DNA of 64,000 bases from Candidatus Contendobacter odensis Run_B_J11. Lineage in GTDB: Bacteria; Pseudomonadota; Gammaproteobacteria; Competibacterales; Competibacteraceae. A program made the position numbers and the translations under genes. Below, piece by piece: positions 52,855-61,393 of the stretch. The notes beneath the pieces were generated by a model. That model saw only the letters and a list, made by a program, of their open reading frames with translations. It was not told the DNA's origin and did not search any database. The stretch is from the NCBI RefSeq assembly GCF_000531125.1, contig NZ_CBTK010000261.1:1-64000 (forward strand), written 5' to 3'. How positions within the stretch are numbered: the first letter of the stretch is position 1; each line of letters begins with the position of its first letter.

Positions 52855-54162
52855 ATGATTCTGGATGTCGAACAGGAAACCCTGCCGCGTGAGGACTTGC
52901 AGGAATTGCAACTGCGCCGGCTGCGCGCCACCGTCGAGCGTTGCTACCATGCGGTCAAATACTACCGCGACGCCATGGACGGACTCGGCGTCAAGCCACG
53001 TCATATCCAATCACTGGCCGATGTGCGGCTGTTGCCCTTTACCAAGAAAGAAAACCTGCGCGAAAATTATCCGTTCGGTATGTTCGCCGTGCCCACCGAC
53101 CAAGTGGTGCGAATTCACGCCTCATCGGGCACCACCGGCAAGCCCACCGTAGTGGGATATACCCGCCGCGACATTCGCACTTGGGCGCGGCTGATGGCCC
53201 GCAGTCTGGCGGCGGCGGGAATGCGCGCCGGCGACCGCTTGCACAACGCCTACGGTTATGGCCTGTTTACCGGCGGGCTGGGATTGCACTACGGCGCTGA
53301 GGAACTGGGGGTGATGGTCACCCCGATTTCCGGCGGTCAGACCCAGCGGCAAATCATGCTGATTCAGGATTTCGAGCCGACCGGCCTGTCCTGTACCCCG
53401 TCCTATGCGCTCAATCTGGCGGAAACCGCCGATCACATGAATGTGGATTTGCGCAAACAATCGCTCAAGGTCGGCATCTTCGGCGCCGAACCCTGGACCG
53501 AGGAGATGCGCTATGAACTGGAGTCGCGCCTCGGCATCCAGGCGGTGGACATCTATGGTCTGTCCGAGGTTATCGGCCCCGGCGTCGCCATTGAGTGCCT
53601 CGAAGCCAAGAACGGCCTGCATGTGTTTGAGGATCATTTCCTGATTGAGGCGGTGGACGTGAATACCGGCCAGCCAATTCCCTACGGTGAAGCCGGCGAA
53701 ATCGTCATCACCTCGCTGACCAAGGAAGCCTTCCCGGTGATCCGCTACCGCACCCGCGATGTGTCGGTGCTTGATCCTGCGCCTTGCCGTTGCGGTCGAA
53801 CGCACGTCCGCATGAAGCGTGTCACCGGGCGCACCGACGACATGCTGATCATTCGCGGCGTCAACGTGTTTCCCTCGCAGGTCGAAGCGATTTTGATGCA
53901 GACCGAGACGCTATCGCCGTTCTACCAACTGGAAATTACCCGCGAAGGCAACCTTGATCTGCTGACCGTCAATGTCGAAGGCAGCCCGCCGCTGGTCGGC
54001 CAAGGCCAGGAAGCGATGGATCGCGTGGCGCACAAGGCCCAGAAAGACATCAAGGATTTCATCGGCGTAACGGCTAAAGTCATTGTCCGGCGCACCAGCG
54101 AACTGCCCCGCTCCGAAGGCAAGGCGGTGCGGGTCATTGACCATCGTAAACAGGCTAAATGA
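52855..54162 (+). CDS. paaK: Phenylacetate-CoA ligase PaaK
   Basis: 435 residues, adenylate-forming enzyme. Characteristic [16 protein letters not shown] (about 90), [30 protein letters not shown], and C-terminal [19 protein letters not shown]. Makes phenylacetyl-CoA from phenylacetate, ATP and CoA. Completes the route from aryl pyruvates alongside IorAB. Last gene of the cluster, convergent with the sulfotransferase. Confidence 0.95.
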   Translation: MILDVEQETLPREDLQELQLRRLRATVERCYHAVKYYRDAMDGLGVKPRHIQSLADVRLLPFTKKENLRENYPFGMFAVPTDQVVRIHASSGTTGKPTVVGYTRRDIRTWARLMARSLAAAGMRAGDRLHNAYGYGLFTGGLGLHYGAEELGVMVTPISGGQTQRQIMLIQDFEPTGLSCTPSYALNLAETADHMNVDLRKQSLKVGIFGAEPWTEEMRYELESRLGIQAVDIYGLSEVIGPGVAIECLEAKNGLHVFEDHFLIEAVDVNTGQPIPYGEAGEIVITSLTKEAFPVIRYRTRDVSVLDPAPCRCGRTHVRMKRVTGRTDDMLIIRGVNVFPSQVEAILMQTETLSPFYQLEITREGNLDLLTVNVEGSPPLVGQGQEAMDRVAHKAQKDIKDFIGVTAKVIVRRTSELPRSEGKAVRVIDHRKQAK

Positions 54163-54230
54163 CCGACCGCTTGACCACTATGAACCGATAAAAACTACCG
54201 GTCATTGGCGCACTCGAAGGATTCCATGCT

Positions 54231-54959
54231 TCAAAAGATTTTCCACGAGTCCAAGTCCATCGTGAGATACCGGGCTAGATCATCGATCCGTTCGTGATAA
54301 ATCGCTTGTAACACCGGCTTCAGACTGAGACGCAGGGGATGCCCAAGCCCAGCGAAAACCCGTTCTCGGCAGCCTTGTCTTTGCAACAGTTCGGAGTCAT
54401 AAAGGGAAACGCCGAGATGCTGGAAACAGCGATTCAGTAGTGTTTCGGGTTCGTTTACGATCTGCTCAAACCGCAATACGAGCAGTTGCTCATCCGGGAA
54501 TACAGTGCGCCAATTTTGCAGGCAAGACTGATAGTCCCCTCTTTTCACCGATCCTGTCGAATGAAAATGATCGCTAAACCAAGCGTCACTGGCTTCATCA
54601 ATCGTCATCTCAGCCCGCTGCAAAGCCATCAGCGCCGACGACCATGCCCTTTCGATAGGATTGCGGATCAGATAAATCAGTCGCAGCCGAGGGTTGCAGG
54701 CATAAATTTCTCGGATGATCTCTATCGGTAAGATCGCATACGCGGGAGTGATTTCTCCAGAAATAGGAACAGCCGCAAACTGCTCCAGATAGCTTTGGAT
54801 TCCAACCGCATCGTGGGGACGGTTCCAGAAGTGAGCTTCTTTAGTGAGAGGAAAAGCTAATTGCGGATGCTGCCGAAGCTGGCTGTATAACCAGGTGGTG
54901 CCGGCTTTTTGAGCGCCGATGCCAAGGAAGGACAACATTGGAGTCACCGATTCAAGCAT
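54231..54959 (-). CDS. Sulfotransferase family protein
   Basis: 235-242 residues, PAPS-dependent sulfotransferase: 5'-phosphosulfate loop GIGAQKAGTTWLYSQL at the start, 3'-phosphate region YLIRNPIERAWSSAL, and a later FEQIVNEP. Acceptor is unknown; neighbouring glycosyltransferases make a surface polysaccharide plausible. The first ATG (54959) lies in the T-tract of the terminator of the gene behind; an ATG at 54938, just ahead of the PAPS loop, is equally likely. No clear ribosome binding site for either. Confidence 0.85.
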   Translation of the reverse strand: MLESVTPMLSFLGIGAQKAGTTWLYSQLRQHPQLAFPLTKEAHFWNRPHDAVGIQSYLEQFAAVPISGEITPAYAILPIEIIREIYACNPRLRLIYLIRNPIERAWSSALMALQRAEMTIDEASDAWFSDHFHSTGSVKRGDYQSCLQNWRTVFPDEQLLVLRFEQIVNEPETLLNRCFQHLGVSLYDSELLQRQGCRERVFAGLGHPLRLSLKPVLQAIYHERIDDLARYLTMDLDSWKIF

Positions 54960-54987
54960 AAAAAAACCACCACCCGAAGGTGGTGGC
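54960..54987 (-). terminator. Intrinsic terminator of the secreted protein gene
   Basis: On the minus strand: CCACCACC-TTCG-GGTGGTGG followed by seven T's. Eight base pairs closed by a stable UUCG tetraloop. Lies 41 bases after the stop of the gene at 55029-56528. Confidence 0.92.
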
Positions 54988-55028
54988 TGCGAACATCAGA
55001 GCCTGAAAAGGCTTGCAATCAGGCCATC

Positions 55029-56528
55029 TTACGGAGCAGGACGCACATAGCCATGATTCATCATCTGACCATAGCTTTTCAAGCGGTCGCCAAAAGTACG
55101 GGCCTTAAAGATAAAGCCAGTAGCCGGTAAGCCGGTGCTAACTGGAGCCCCCGTAAAACCCAAATTTACCCAACCATATGGGGATTCAGGTTTCAACTGG
55201 CCTTTAACGTCGACCACTTGTGCAACAGCGGAGCTGAACGCCGGCGTCAAGGCACCATACGTAGAGTTACCAATCACCAACACATTGGTTTCATAGGGCA
55301 GGGTGCTAATCACAACCTCCGGCGGTGGCGCAGGCGACACGGTAACACCGTCAGTAGTGACTACTGCTACAGCTTCTTCCCGATCATACAACGTATAGGT
55401 AACGGTGATGTTTGACTTGCCCGGCGCAAGAAACGCATTCTGGAAGGGCGTGAGAGGGAGCTGGCAATTGGCTGCGATAACGCCACCACCGGTATTGTTT
55501 CTCCACTGGTTACAACCGGCCTGAATGTTGGTGTTGGAGATGTCGGCCCGGAACGACTTGGTTGGGAAAGTCACTACCCAGTCTGTCTGAACGCCATTGG
55601 CAGGAAAGTTCGACCACTCGTTAATAACCGCAGTCGCGTTAATAGTTGACTCAACCAGGGGCAGCGCAGTGTTGTTCCAGAGGCCCGTATGTGAAGCCAG
55701 CGCCGGCTCCAGGAACCAGGGAAACTGTTGTGCAGTCACCAGGTTCTGACCCACGCCCCAGCCCTGAATATGGGTGGCGGTGCCACCTGCGGACAGGCCA
55801 AGCGCCTGGTTCAAATAGCTGATGTTGACCTTGAGCGGAGATGGGCTGGTAATGGGACCATAATCGCCACGCGCAAGCGGATCTCCCGATCCAGCGACTC
55901 CGGTGATAGGACCACTCACCCAAGCAGGAATGGCTACGCCTCTGACAAAACGGTTTTGCGCTGCTACGCAGTCAACCGGTTCGCCATTCACATGCTTGGC
56001 AAAGGCAGGTGCTCCTGCTGGAGTGCCGGGGATCTCACCCATGACCAGAAGTTCAACGTACCCCTCGAGCATGCGCTCGTTGGTCTGCGGTCCCTGATCA
56101 GCGAATTGGCCAGTATACGCCAGCGCATTGCCAAATTCCCCACTGTTGCGCACCGAAATCGGGACAGTGCAGGAGCGATCAGTGGTCTGCAGGAAGGGGC
56201 GACCTGCATTGTTAGAAAGTGAGGCGGTCCAGACATCAAACGGCGACAGCAGCACATTGAAGTCCAGCACGTCGCGGGAGTTATAGGATTCGCGCACCCG
56301 TACTTTCACCGCCAGTGAGTTGCCAGTGGTATTGGTGATATTCATCAAAGTTTGCCACCCAGCGCGCACAGTGTAATAAGGCACTGTCACTGCGGTACCA
56401 CTAGTAACGCCAGTAACAAGAGGCCCTGATAACGATTGGGCACTGGCGAGTTGCGACCCCGCCATCAGAGCGGCTGACAGCAGCCCGGCAGTAGCCATAG
56501 CTGTACTGATTTTATTCATTCTGAACAT
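55029..56528 (-). CDS. Secreted protein of unknown function
   Basis: 499 residues. Signal peptide, STAMATAGLLSAALMAGSQL then ASAQ, cleaved near residue 30. No membrane anchor after that. The mature part is Gly/Thr/Asn-rich, beta-type (VPYYTVRAGWQTLMNITNTT, then ITVTYTLYDREEAVAVVTTD), with few Cys. I recognise no enzyme motif. A near-ideal promoter (56681-56709), a 145-base leader, a GAGGGGAAG ribosome site and a strong terminator make it a free-standing and probably well-expressed gene, as for an abundant surface or secreted protein. Confidence 0.85.
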   Translation of the reverse strand: MFRMNKISTAMATAGLLSAALMAGSQLASAQSLSGPLVTGVTSGTAVTVPYYTVRAGWQTLMNITNTTGNSLAVKVRVRESYNSRDVLDFNVLLSPFDVWTASLSNNAGRPFLQTTDRSCTVPISVRNSGEFGNALAYTGQFADQGPQTNERMLEGYVELLVMGEIPGTPAGAPAFAKHVNGEPVDCVAAQNRFVRGVAIPAWVSGPITGVAGSGDPLARGDYGPITSPSPLKVNISYLNQALGLSAGGTATHIQGWGVGQNLVTAQQFPWFLEPALASHTGLWNNTALPLVESTINATAVINEWSNFPANGVQTDWVVTFPTKSFRADISNTNIQAGCNQWRNNTGGGVIAANCQLPLTPFQNAFLAPGKSNITVTYTLYDREEAVAVVTTDGVTVSPAPPPEVVISTLPYETNVLVIGNSTYGALTPAFSSAVAQVVDVKGQLKPESPYGWVNLGFTGAPVSTGLPATGFIFKARTFGDRLKSYGQMMNHGYVRPAP

Positions 56529-56680
56529 GCTTACTTCCCCTCATTAACAAGGTTTAGAGACGAACCATAAGACTGGCACACTGCTGGGGGCTGCTTGTTA
56601 ACCGGCTGTCTTGAAATTAACTGCATCCGAGTGAGTGCAGTAGACATCGTTACCAAGTGCTCGCAGGTAAAAGTGCGCCG

Positions 56681-56709
56681 AAAATAACAAGCTAACCGCA
56701 CCCTGTCAA
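56681..56709 (-). promoter_or_regulatory. Sigma-70 promoter of the secreted protein gene
   Basis: On the minus strand TTGACA (56704-56709, perfect -35), 17-base spacer, TATTTT (56681-56686, -10, 4 of 6). Start would be near 56674, leaving about 145 untranslated bases before the ATG. Confidence 0.7.
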
Positions 56710-57071
56710 TAAAAAGCCAAGCAGACGAGAGTGCTTCCAGAATTCCTTCCCAATCCGATGCACGATTCATGAAGGTTACACATTTTTACTGCATTTTGGG
56801 CAGGCACATCCCCAAAATTAACAATGGTCGCCAACAAAAGCCGACATGACAACCAAAGAAGTGCAACAAACTAGCTACAACCCCTATGAGCTTTTGTGGA
56901 AGCCCAACAAATTCCGAGCCGAGAATCCAGCGGAATAGTATTAGCGTCTGAATGTACAACATGCTTTTCAAATTTACAACTCTTTTCAAATTTACAACAA
57001 CTCAGTGGTCTTATTGCGCTGTCACATCGGTTAGCCACCATTCCGTAGAGTCAAGTAGCGCACAGGTATTG

Positions 57072-57092
57072 GTGGGCGATGCCTACGCCCAC
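57072..57092 (-). terminator. Hairpin just after the CAP-domain gene
   Basis: GTGGGCG-7 bases-CGCCCAC, 13 bases beyond the stop codon. No T-run, so either a weak or factor-assisted terminator, or an mRNA end stabiliser. Confidence 0.35.
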
Positions 57093-57104
57093 TGGTAAAA
57101 GACT

Positions 57105-58943
57105 CTATTGCACTTCATACACTTCCACGAGAGCATTGCCGGTGGTGGCATCAGCCCCGCGCACGATGGCGGTGTAAGCGCCGGGATTAAGCGTAGTCAA
57201 AATTGCGGCCTCCTGAGCGTAGCGCGGCCGGGCAGGATGCGCCTGAATCTCGGCAGCGTTGACGGCTGTACCCCAATCATCGTTGCTGAGAATAGCCTGA
57301 CCGCTGGCATTATGCAGGGTGATATTGGGATCATTCAGCACAGAGGGCACGCCGGCTTGAGCCAACGCCGGTCCTTTGGCTGTGATCAACACCTTTTTGG
57401 CGGCGTTGCCGCTAATAATGAAACCGCCGATCATCACGCTGTCTCCCGTGCCGACCCAACCTCGCGTAGAGATGTTGACCAATCGAGAAGTAGTATTGCC
57501 GGCTTCGAGATCGTAAACCTCGACGAGGGCATTGCCAGTAGTGGAACCGGCCCCGCGCACGATGGCGGTGTAAGCGCCGGGATTAAGCGTAGTCAAAATC
57601 GCGGCTTCCTGAGCGTAGCGCGGCCGGGCAGGATGCGCCTGAATCTCCGCCGCATTCGCGGCCGTACCCCAGTTGTCGTTGCTAAGGATGGGCTGACCGC
57701 TGGCGTTATGCAGAGTGATATTAGGATCATTCAGCACCGAAGGCACGCCTGACTGAGTCAGGGTCGGACCTTTGGCAGTGATCAACACTTTTTTTGCGGC
57801 GCTGCCACTAATGATAAAACCACCGATCATCACGCTATCCCCCGTGCCAACCCAGCCCCGCGTAGAGATGTTGGTCAACAGGGTGGACAATGGCGTTGGC
57901 GTTGGTCCCGCCGCATCAATCTGATAATCCAATAAAACACTGCTGCCGCTCACGGTCACGTTACGGCTGGCGCTCGGTACCCCGCCGCCGGAAAAATTGA
58001 CGGTCAGGGCACCGCTGGCGGTTACTGGAATCGCATAGCCGCCGCCTGCCGCAGTCATCGCGTAATACGTGCCCTGACTGGGCTGAACCATCACGTTGCC
58101 GTAACCCTCACCCGGATCGTAACGTCCGTTCTTATCCTTGTCCTGCCAGACCGTGCCGACCAAAAAGACATTGAACTGATCGACACCATTTTCAGTGGCG
58201 TAACAGTAGTTGCCGGTGACCACCAGAGGGCCAATAGCAGTAGCCGGATTGGTTTCGGCCACTGCGGCAAGGCCCACATTAGTGTAATCGAAGTCAATCG
58301 CCATCAACCCCATGCGGTGGCCTCGACCGGGCTGCATCCCGCTGCCATCGCCCGGACCCCAATCAATATTCCAGGCAGCATGAGTATTCAACGCGCTGGT
58401 TGCATAGGAAAAGACACTACCACGCGCCAGGGTAAAGCGGAAACCGGCAGCGGTGATCTGGTCGAACTGCTGGTTGTGATCCTGAGCATCGCGGGAGATC
58501 AGATCGTCGGAATGCATCTTGGCCGCCTGATACAGTCGAGCATCGAACGCGGCAGGCGGTTTAGCGGCATAGCTGGCGAACTCGCTTTGCAGCAGATTAG
58601 TGTTCACCTGGAAGTAACTCCGACCACTGGCGACATCAGAGTTTGGCTCCGTCGCCAGCCACCGACCCTCAGCAGCCGGATCTCGCCGGGCGCGGTTCAT
58701 CAGCCAGACCAGCGCCTGTTCATCACCGTTGGGGTGTTGACCATCAGCGGTTCGGTGATAGGTCCATTCAGCAGCGGGCGCGGCAGTGACAAAGGGTACC
58801 GGATTCAACTGGAGCAGCACCGGGTATTCCAGATCCAATGTTAACGGCGGATCGGGTTCTGCCATGTGCAGCAACTCGCTGGCCGAGGCGAAGGCGGTGG
58901 TTCCCACCAGCAGACCGCTGGCTATCAACAGGGTCATTTTCAT
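57105..58943 (-). CDS. Secreted CAP-domain protein with a duplicated C-terminal module
   Basis: About 612 residues. Signal peptide MTLLIASGLLVGTTAFASAS. CAP/SCP (PR-1-like) domain at about 70-260: NGDEQALVWLMNRARRDPAA, HSDDLISRDAQDHNQQ with the conserved His and Asp, then MGLMAIDFDYTNVGL. A spacer of about 90 residues (VWQDKDKNGRYDPGEGYGNV) is like an SdrD B/EF-hand-like unit. Then two modules of 132 residues each, starting NISTRGWVGTGDSVMIGGFI, almost identical in protein and DNA. ATG 58943 has GAGG at good distance. Function unknown; surface adhesion or matrix role is only a guess. Confidence 0.87.
   Translation of the reverse strand: MKMTLLIASGLLVGTTAFASASELLHMAEPDPPLTLDLEYPVLLQLNPVPFVTAAPAAEWTYHRTADGQHPNGDEQALVWLMNRARRDPAAEGRWLATEPNSDVASGRSYFQVNTNLLQSEFASYAAKPPAAFDARLYQAAKMHSDDLISRDAQDHNQQFDQITAAGFRFTLARGSVFSYATSALNTHAAWNIDWGPGDGSGMQPGRGHRMGLMAIDFDYTNVGLAAVAETNPATAIGPLVVTGNYCYATENGVDQFNVFLVGTVWQDKDKNGRYDPGEGYGNVMVQPSQGTYYAMTAAGGGYAIPVTASGALTVNFSGGGVPSASRNVTVSGSSVLLDYQIDAAGPTPTPLSTLLTNISTRGWVGTGDSVMIGGFIISGSAAKKVLITAKGPTLTQSGVPSVLNDPNITLHNASGQPILSNDNWGTAANAAEIQAHPARPRYAQEAAILTTLNPGAYTAIVRGAGSTTGNALVEVYDLEAGNTTSRLVNISTRGWVGTGDSVMIGGFIISGNAAKKVLITAKGPALAQAGVPSVLNDPNITLHNASGQAILSNDDWGTAVNAAEIQAHPARPRYAQEAAILTTLNPGAYTAIVRGADATTGNALVEVYEVQ
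57112..57876. repeat. Two tandem near-identical coding modules (396-bp period)
   Basis: Copies about 57112-57480 and 57508-57876, offset 396 bases (132 codons). Long stretches are identical, for example the run around CACGATGGCGGTGTAAGCGC in each. Differences are mostly silent or conservative, pointing to a recent duplication or continuing gene conversion. Confidence 0.9.
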
Positions 58944-59090
58944 CAGGTTCACCTCAAATCAGGAAAATGCGTTTAATTATGTCATTTTTTTGAAGCGATA
59001 GTCATAAAAAAGGGGAAATTTAAGAAAATAGAGCAAGGCTTCCCCGTTCTGTTTGGAAGCAAAAAATTGGTTACCGCGTGACTAAACCCA

Positions 59091-60380
59091 TTAGCCCTCG
59101 ACTTGGCAGGTCCAAGTCGGCGCATACACTACATGATGCAATCCGCCGGCCAATAGCAGCGGACTGAGTAGCAGCAACCCCCAGCGCCAGCGCTCCGGCA
59201 AACCCGACCAGCCCCAAGCAGCCAATGGTGCAGCGTACCAAGTCCAATAGGTCATGATCCGCAGCGTCCAGTTGTGGTCCCGCAACCACGGAGTCAGCGC
59301 CAGAAATACCCCACCGAAAGCCATGAGAATCACGCAGGATTCGACGAAAAACGTCAATCCCGGCATGGATTCCCTACCTATCCGCCATAATCCCGACAGA
59401 AACAGCATCGCCAGCAGGATATTACCGCCCTGATACCAAACGATGTCCCCAGGATTCACACCCTGGTAGATGCGACCCAGCCAAGTGTATTGCCAGATTA
59501 GCGCCGCCACGGTACTGCCCACGGCCAACCCCTGAATCAGCGGCATCGACAAGCCGGCGCGCAGACTGCGAATCAGGCGCGCACCGTTTCCGTAACGACG
59601 CAGGCCATGCACTATCAGCAATGCACCCGCCAATACGCCCACCAGTACGCCAAAAAACCCGCTCGATTGGATACCCTGGATATGATTAGTGCGGATATCC
59701 AGCCAGATTAAGGGATACCACTGTGTGCCCAGCGCCAGGCAGCCGGCCAATCCCAACAGCAGGGTCGTTAGCACCCTGTACCCGGAACGGCCTTGGACGA
59801 AGCACCGCGCCCAGAACCCAAAAACCAAAGCAGTGAGTACCACGAAGCTCAGCGCGTGATAGCCGAAACACAGCAACCAGAGCAGAAAGAAGCTGCCACC
59901 GCAGCGCCCGCACCCCTGCAAGTCCCGGTAAGCCCGCCAGGCACCGGCTATCACCAGTAACATGCCCAACTGTTGCGGTCGACCTTCCAGCCAGGGGCCA
60001 AGGAAATAGCTACCGGTAAACAACCAGGGTAGGCACCGCCAAGCGGCCCCGGCGTTGCCTAGACTCACGCGGTACAACAACCAGAGTCCTAGAGGCAGAA
60101 TCACGCTGCTGTTCAGGGCAGCAACCGCGATCACCAGCGAACGGGTTTCCCAGCCGGTCCAATGGCTCAATTCCAGGATCAACCCGGCGTATCCCGGCCC
60201 AGAAATCGGCCAAACGCCTCCGCTATCCAGCCAGTCGAAGATTTTTAGATAGTTCTGCTCGTCGGTACCGCAGATCGGATAGCTCAGCCCCCAACGGGCA
60301 TAACCAGTCAATGCCGCCGTCAGAATCAGCAGGACGGACAAGTGCAGCGCTGGGAGGAACCGGTGGACTGACGATTCCAT
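59091..60380 (-). CDS. Polytopic membrane protein, possible glycosyltransferase of the GT-C type
   Basis: About 430 residues, some 10-12 membrane segments. The first luminal loop GTDEQNYLKIFDWLDSGG carries an acidic DE pair after helix 1, the position of the catalytic Asp in GT-C (GT39/mannosyltransferase-like) enzymes, but no family signature is certain. The ATG at 60380 follows GAGAAG; a TTG at 60392 overlapping the previous stop is an alternative. Co-directional with the three glycosyltransferase genes upstream. Confidence 0.65.
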   Translation of the reverse strand: MESSVHRFLPALHLSVLLILTAALTGYARWGLSYPICGTDEQNYLKIFDWLDSGGVWPISGPGYAGLILELSHWTGWETRSLVIAVAALNSSVILPLGLWLLYRVSLGNAGAAWRCLPWLFTGSYFLGPWLEGRPQQLGMLLVIAGAWRAYRDLQGCGRCGGSFFLLWLLCFGYHALSFVVLTALVFGFWARCFVQGRSGYRVLTTLLLGLAGCLALGTQWYPLIWLDIRTNHIQGIQSSGFFGVLVGVLAGALLIVHGLRRYGNGARLIRSLRAGLSMPLIQGLAVGSTVAALIWQYTWLGRIYQGVNPGDIVWYQGGNILLAMLFLSGLWRIGRESMPGLTFFVESCVILMAFGGVFLALTPWLRDHNWTLRIMTYWTWYAAPLAAWGWSGLPERWRWGLLLLSPLLLAGGLHHVVYAPTWTCQVEG

Positions 60381-60388
60381 GCGGCTTC

Positions 60389-61393
60389 TCAATACAAATC
60401 CCGCAACGCGCCCAGTGCGTAACCCCGTTCGTAAAACAACCGGCTGATGCGCCGTTCGATCTCGCAGGGTGGAATCTGCCGCTGCTGCTGGATCGGTTGG
60501 CGCTTGCGGCGCATCGCCGGGATACCGCGCAAAAAATCCCGATACAACCGGAATACGACGCTCAGCTTGCCCTTGATCGTGTAACGCAACAGGATGGCGA
60601 TGTGCAGCACCAGCATCCAGAACAGGTTTCGCAATAGAAACCGAGTCGGTACATCCTTGATCAGCGTGAACAGCGAATTACGGATGCCATGGTAGAGCAC
60701 AAAATCGCTATTCGGTCCGCCACTGGAAACGGAGCCTTTGTGATAAATCCGGGCGTCCTCAGCGTAAGCCGCCCGATAGCCTAGCAACACCGCCCGCCAG
60801 GCCAAGTCGGTATCCTCGGCGTAGCAGAAGAACTGCTCATCGAAGTACTCGCCGGAGGTGTGATGAACCTGACGCAGCAGATCCGCCGTATACAGCGCGC
60901 AGTTGCCGCTGGGACCGAGCAGCGGATCGTCCGGCGATTTGCGGTTGGAAGCCAGCCCGCACTTATAAAAAGTGATTCCCAAGTTATCAATTTGCGCACG
61001 GTCGGAATACTTCATGACCCGTGCCGCCACCATTTCAACCCGTTGCATCCGGTCGATTTGCGCCAGCATCCGTTCCAGAAAGTCCGGCTCGACCACGGCG
61101 TCATTATTAAGCAGGAGGAAGAATTCGTAGCGTCCATTGGGAATCAACTGCTCGAACAAGCGATTATGTGCGCCGGTGAACCCGTAATTTTCTGGAAAGG
61201 CGGTGAAGGCAATGCGTTCGGGATGGCAAGCAACATAGTCATGCAACTGGGCAACATCAGCGGCACTGGAACCGTTATCCACCAGAAAAATGTCAAACGC
61301 TGGCGTAGCAACCCGCAGCAGCGAATCGAGACACTCCACAGTATCAGCGGCGCGCCGGTAATTGATGACGATGACTGCGATCTCACCCATCAT
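60389..61393 (-). CDS. Family 2 glycosyltransferase
   Basis: 334 residues, GT-A fold: IAVIVINYRRAADTVECLDS, FLVDNGSS, the metal-binding LLLNNDAVVEP (DxD-like), CYAEDTDLAWRAVLLGYRAA (ED catalytic motif). Rhamnosyltransferase-like. The C-terminal 60 residues form an amphipathic tail. Start ATG overlaps the previous stop (ATGA). Confidence 0.92.
   Translation of the reverse strand: MMGEIAVIVINYRRAADTVECLDSLLRVATPAFDIFLVDNGSSAADVAQLHDYVACHPERIAFTAFPENYGFTGAHNRLFEQLIPNGRYEFFLLLNNDAVVEPDFLERMLAQIDRMQRVEMVAARVMKYSDRAQIDNLGITFYKCGLASNRKSPDDPLLGPSGNCALYTADLLRQVHHTSGEYFDEQFFCYAEDTDLAWRAVLLGYRAAYAEDARIYHKGSVSSGGPNSDFVLYHGIRNSLFTLIKDVPTRFLLRNLFWMLVLHIAILLRYTIKGKLSVVFRLYRDFLRGIPAMRRKRQPIQQQRQIPPCEIERRISRLFYERGYALGALRDLY

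Larger units (their letters stand above)
56529..57104. other. Gap between the CAP-domain gene and the secreted protein gene
   Basis: 576 bp without a supported gene. It contains the secreted protein's promoter and leader (56529-56709) and a 3' hairpin of the CAP-domain gene (57072-57092). In between it is lower in G+C and shows nothing I recognise. Confidence 0.6.

Noticed and set aside
54158-54206. AATGACCG...CGGTCATT inverted repeat after paaK
   Set aside because: 33-base loop and no T-run, so weak as a terminator; short enough to be chance.
56531-56770. 79-residue minus-strand open frame in the gap upstream of the secreted protein
   Set aside because: It lies over the promoter and leader, has no ribosome site and no recognisable sequence.
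59049-59071. GCTTCC...GGAAGC hairpin beyond the polytopic membrane protein gene
   Set aside because: Six base pairs with about ten loop bases and no clean T-run on the minus strand; too weak to call a terminator.
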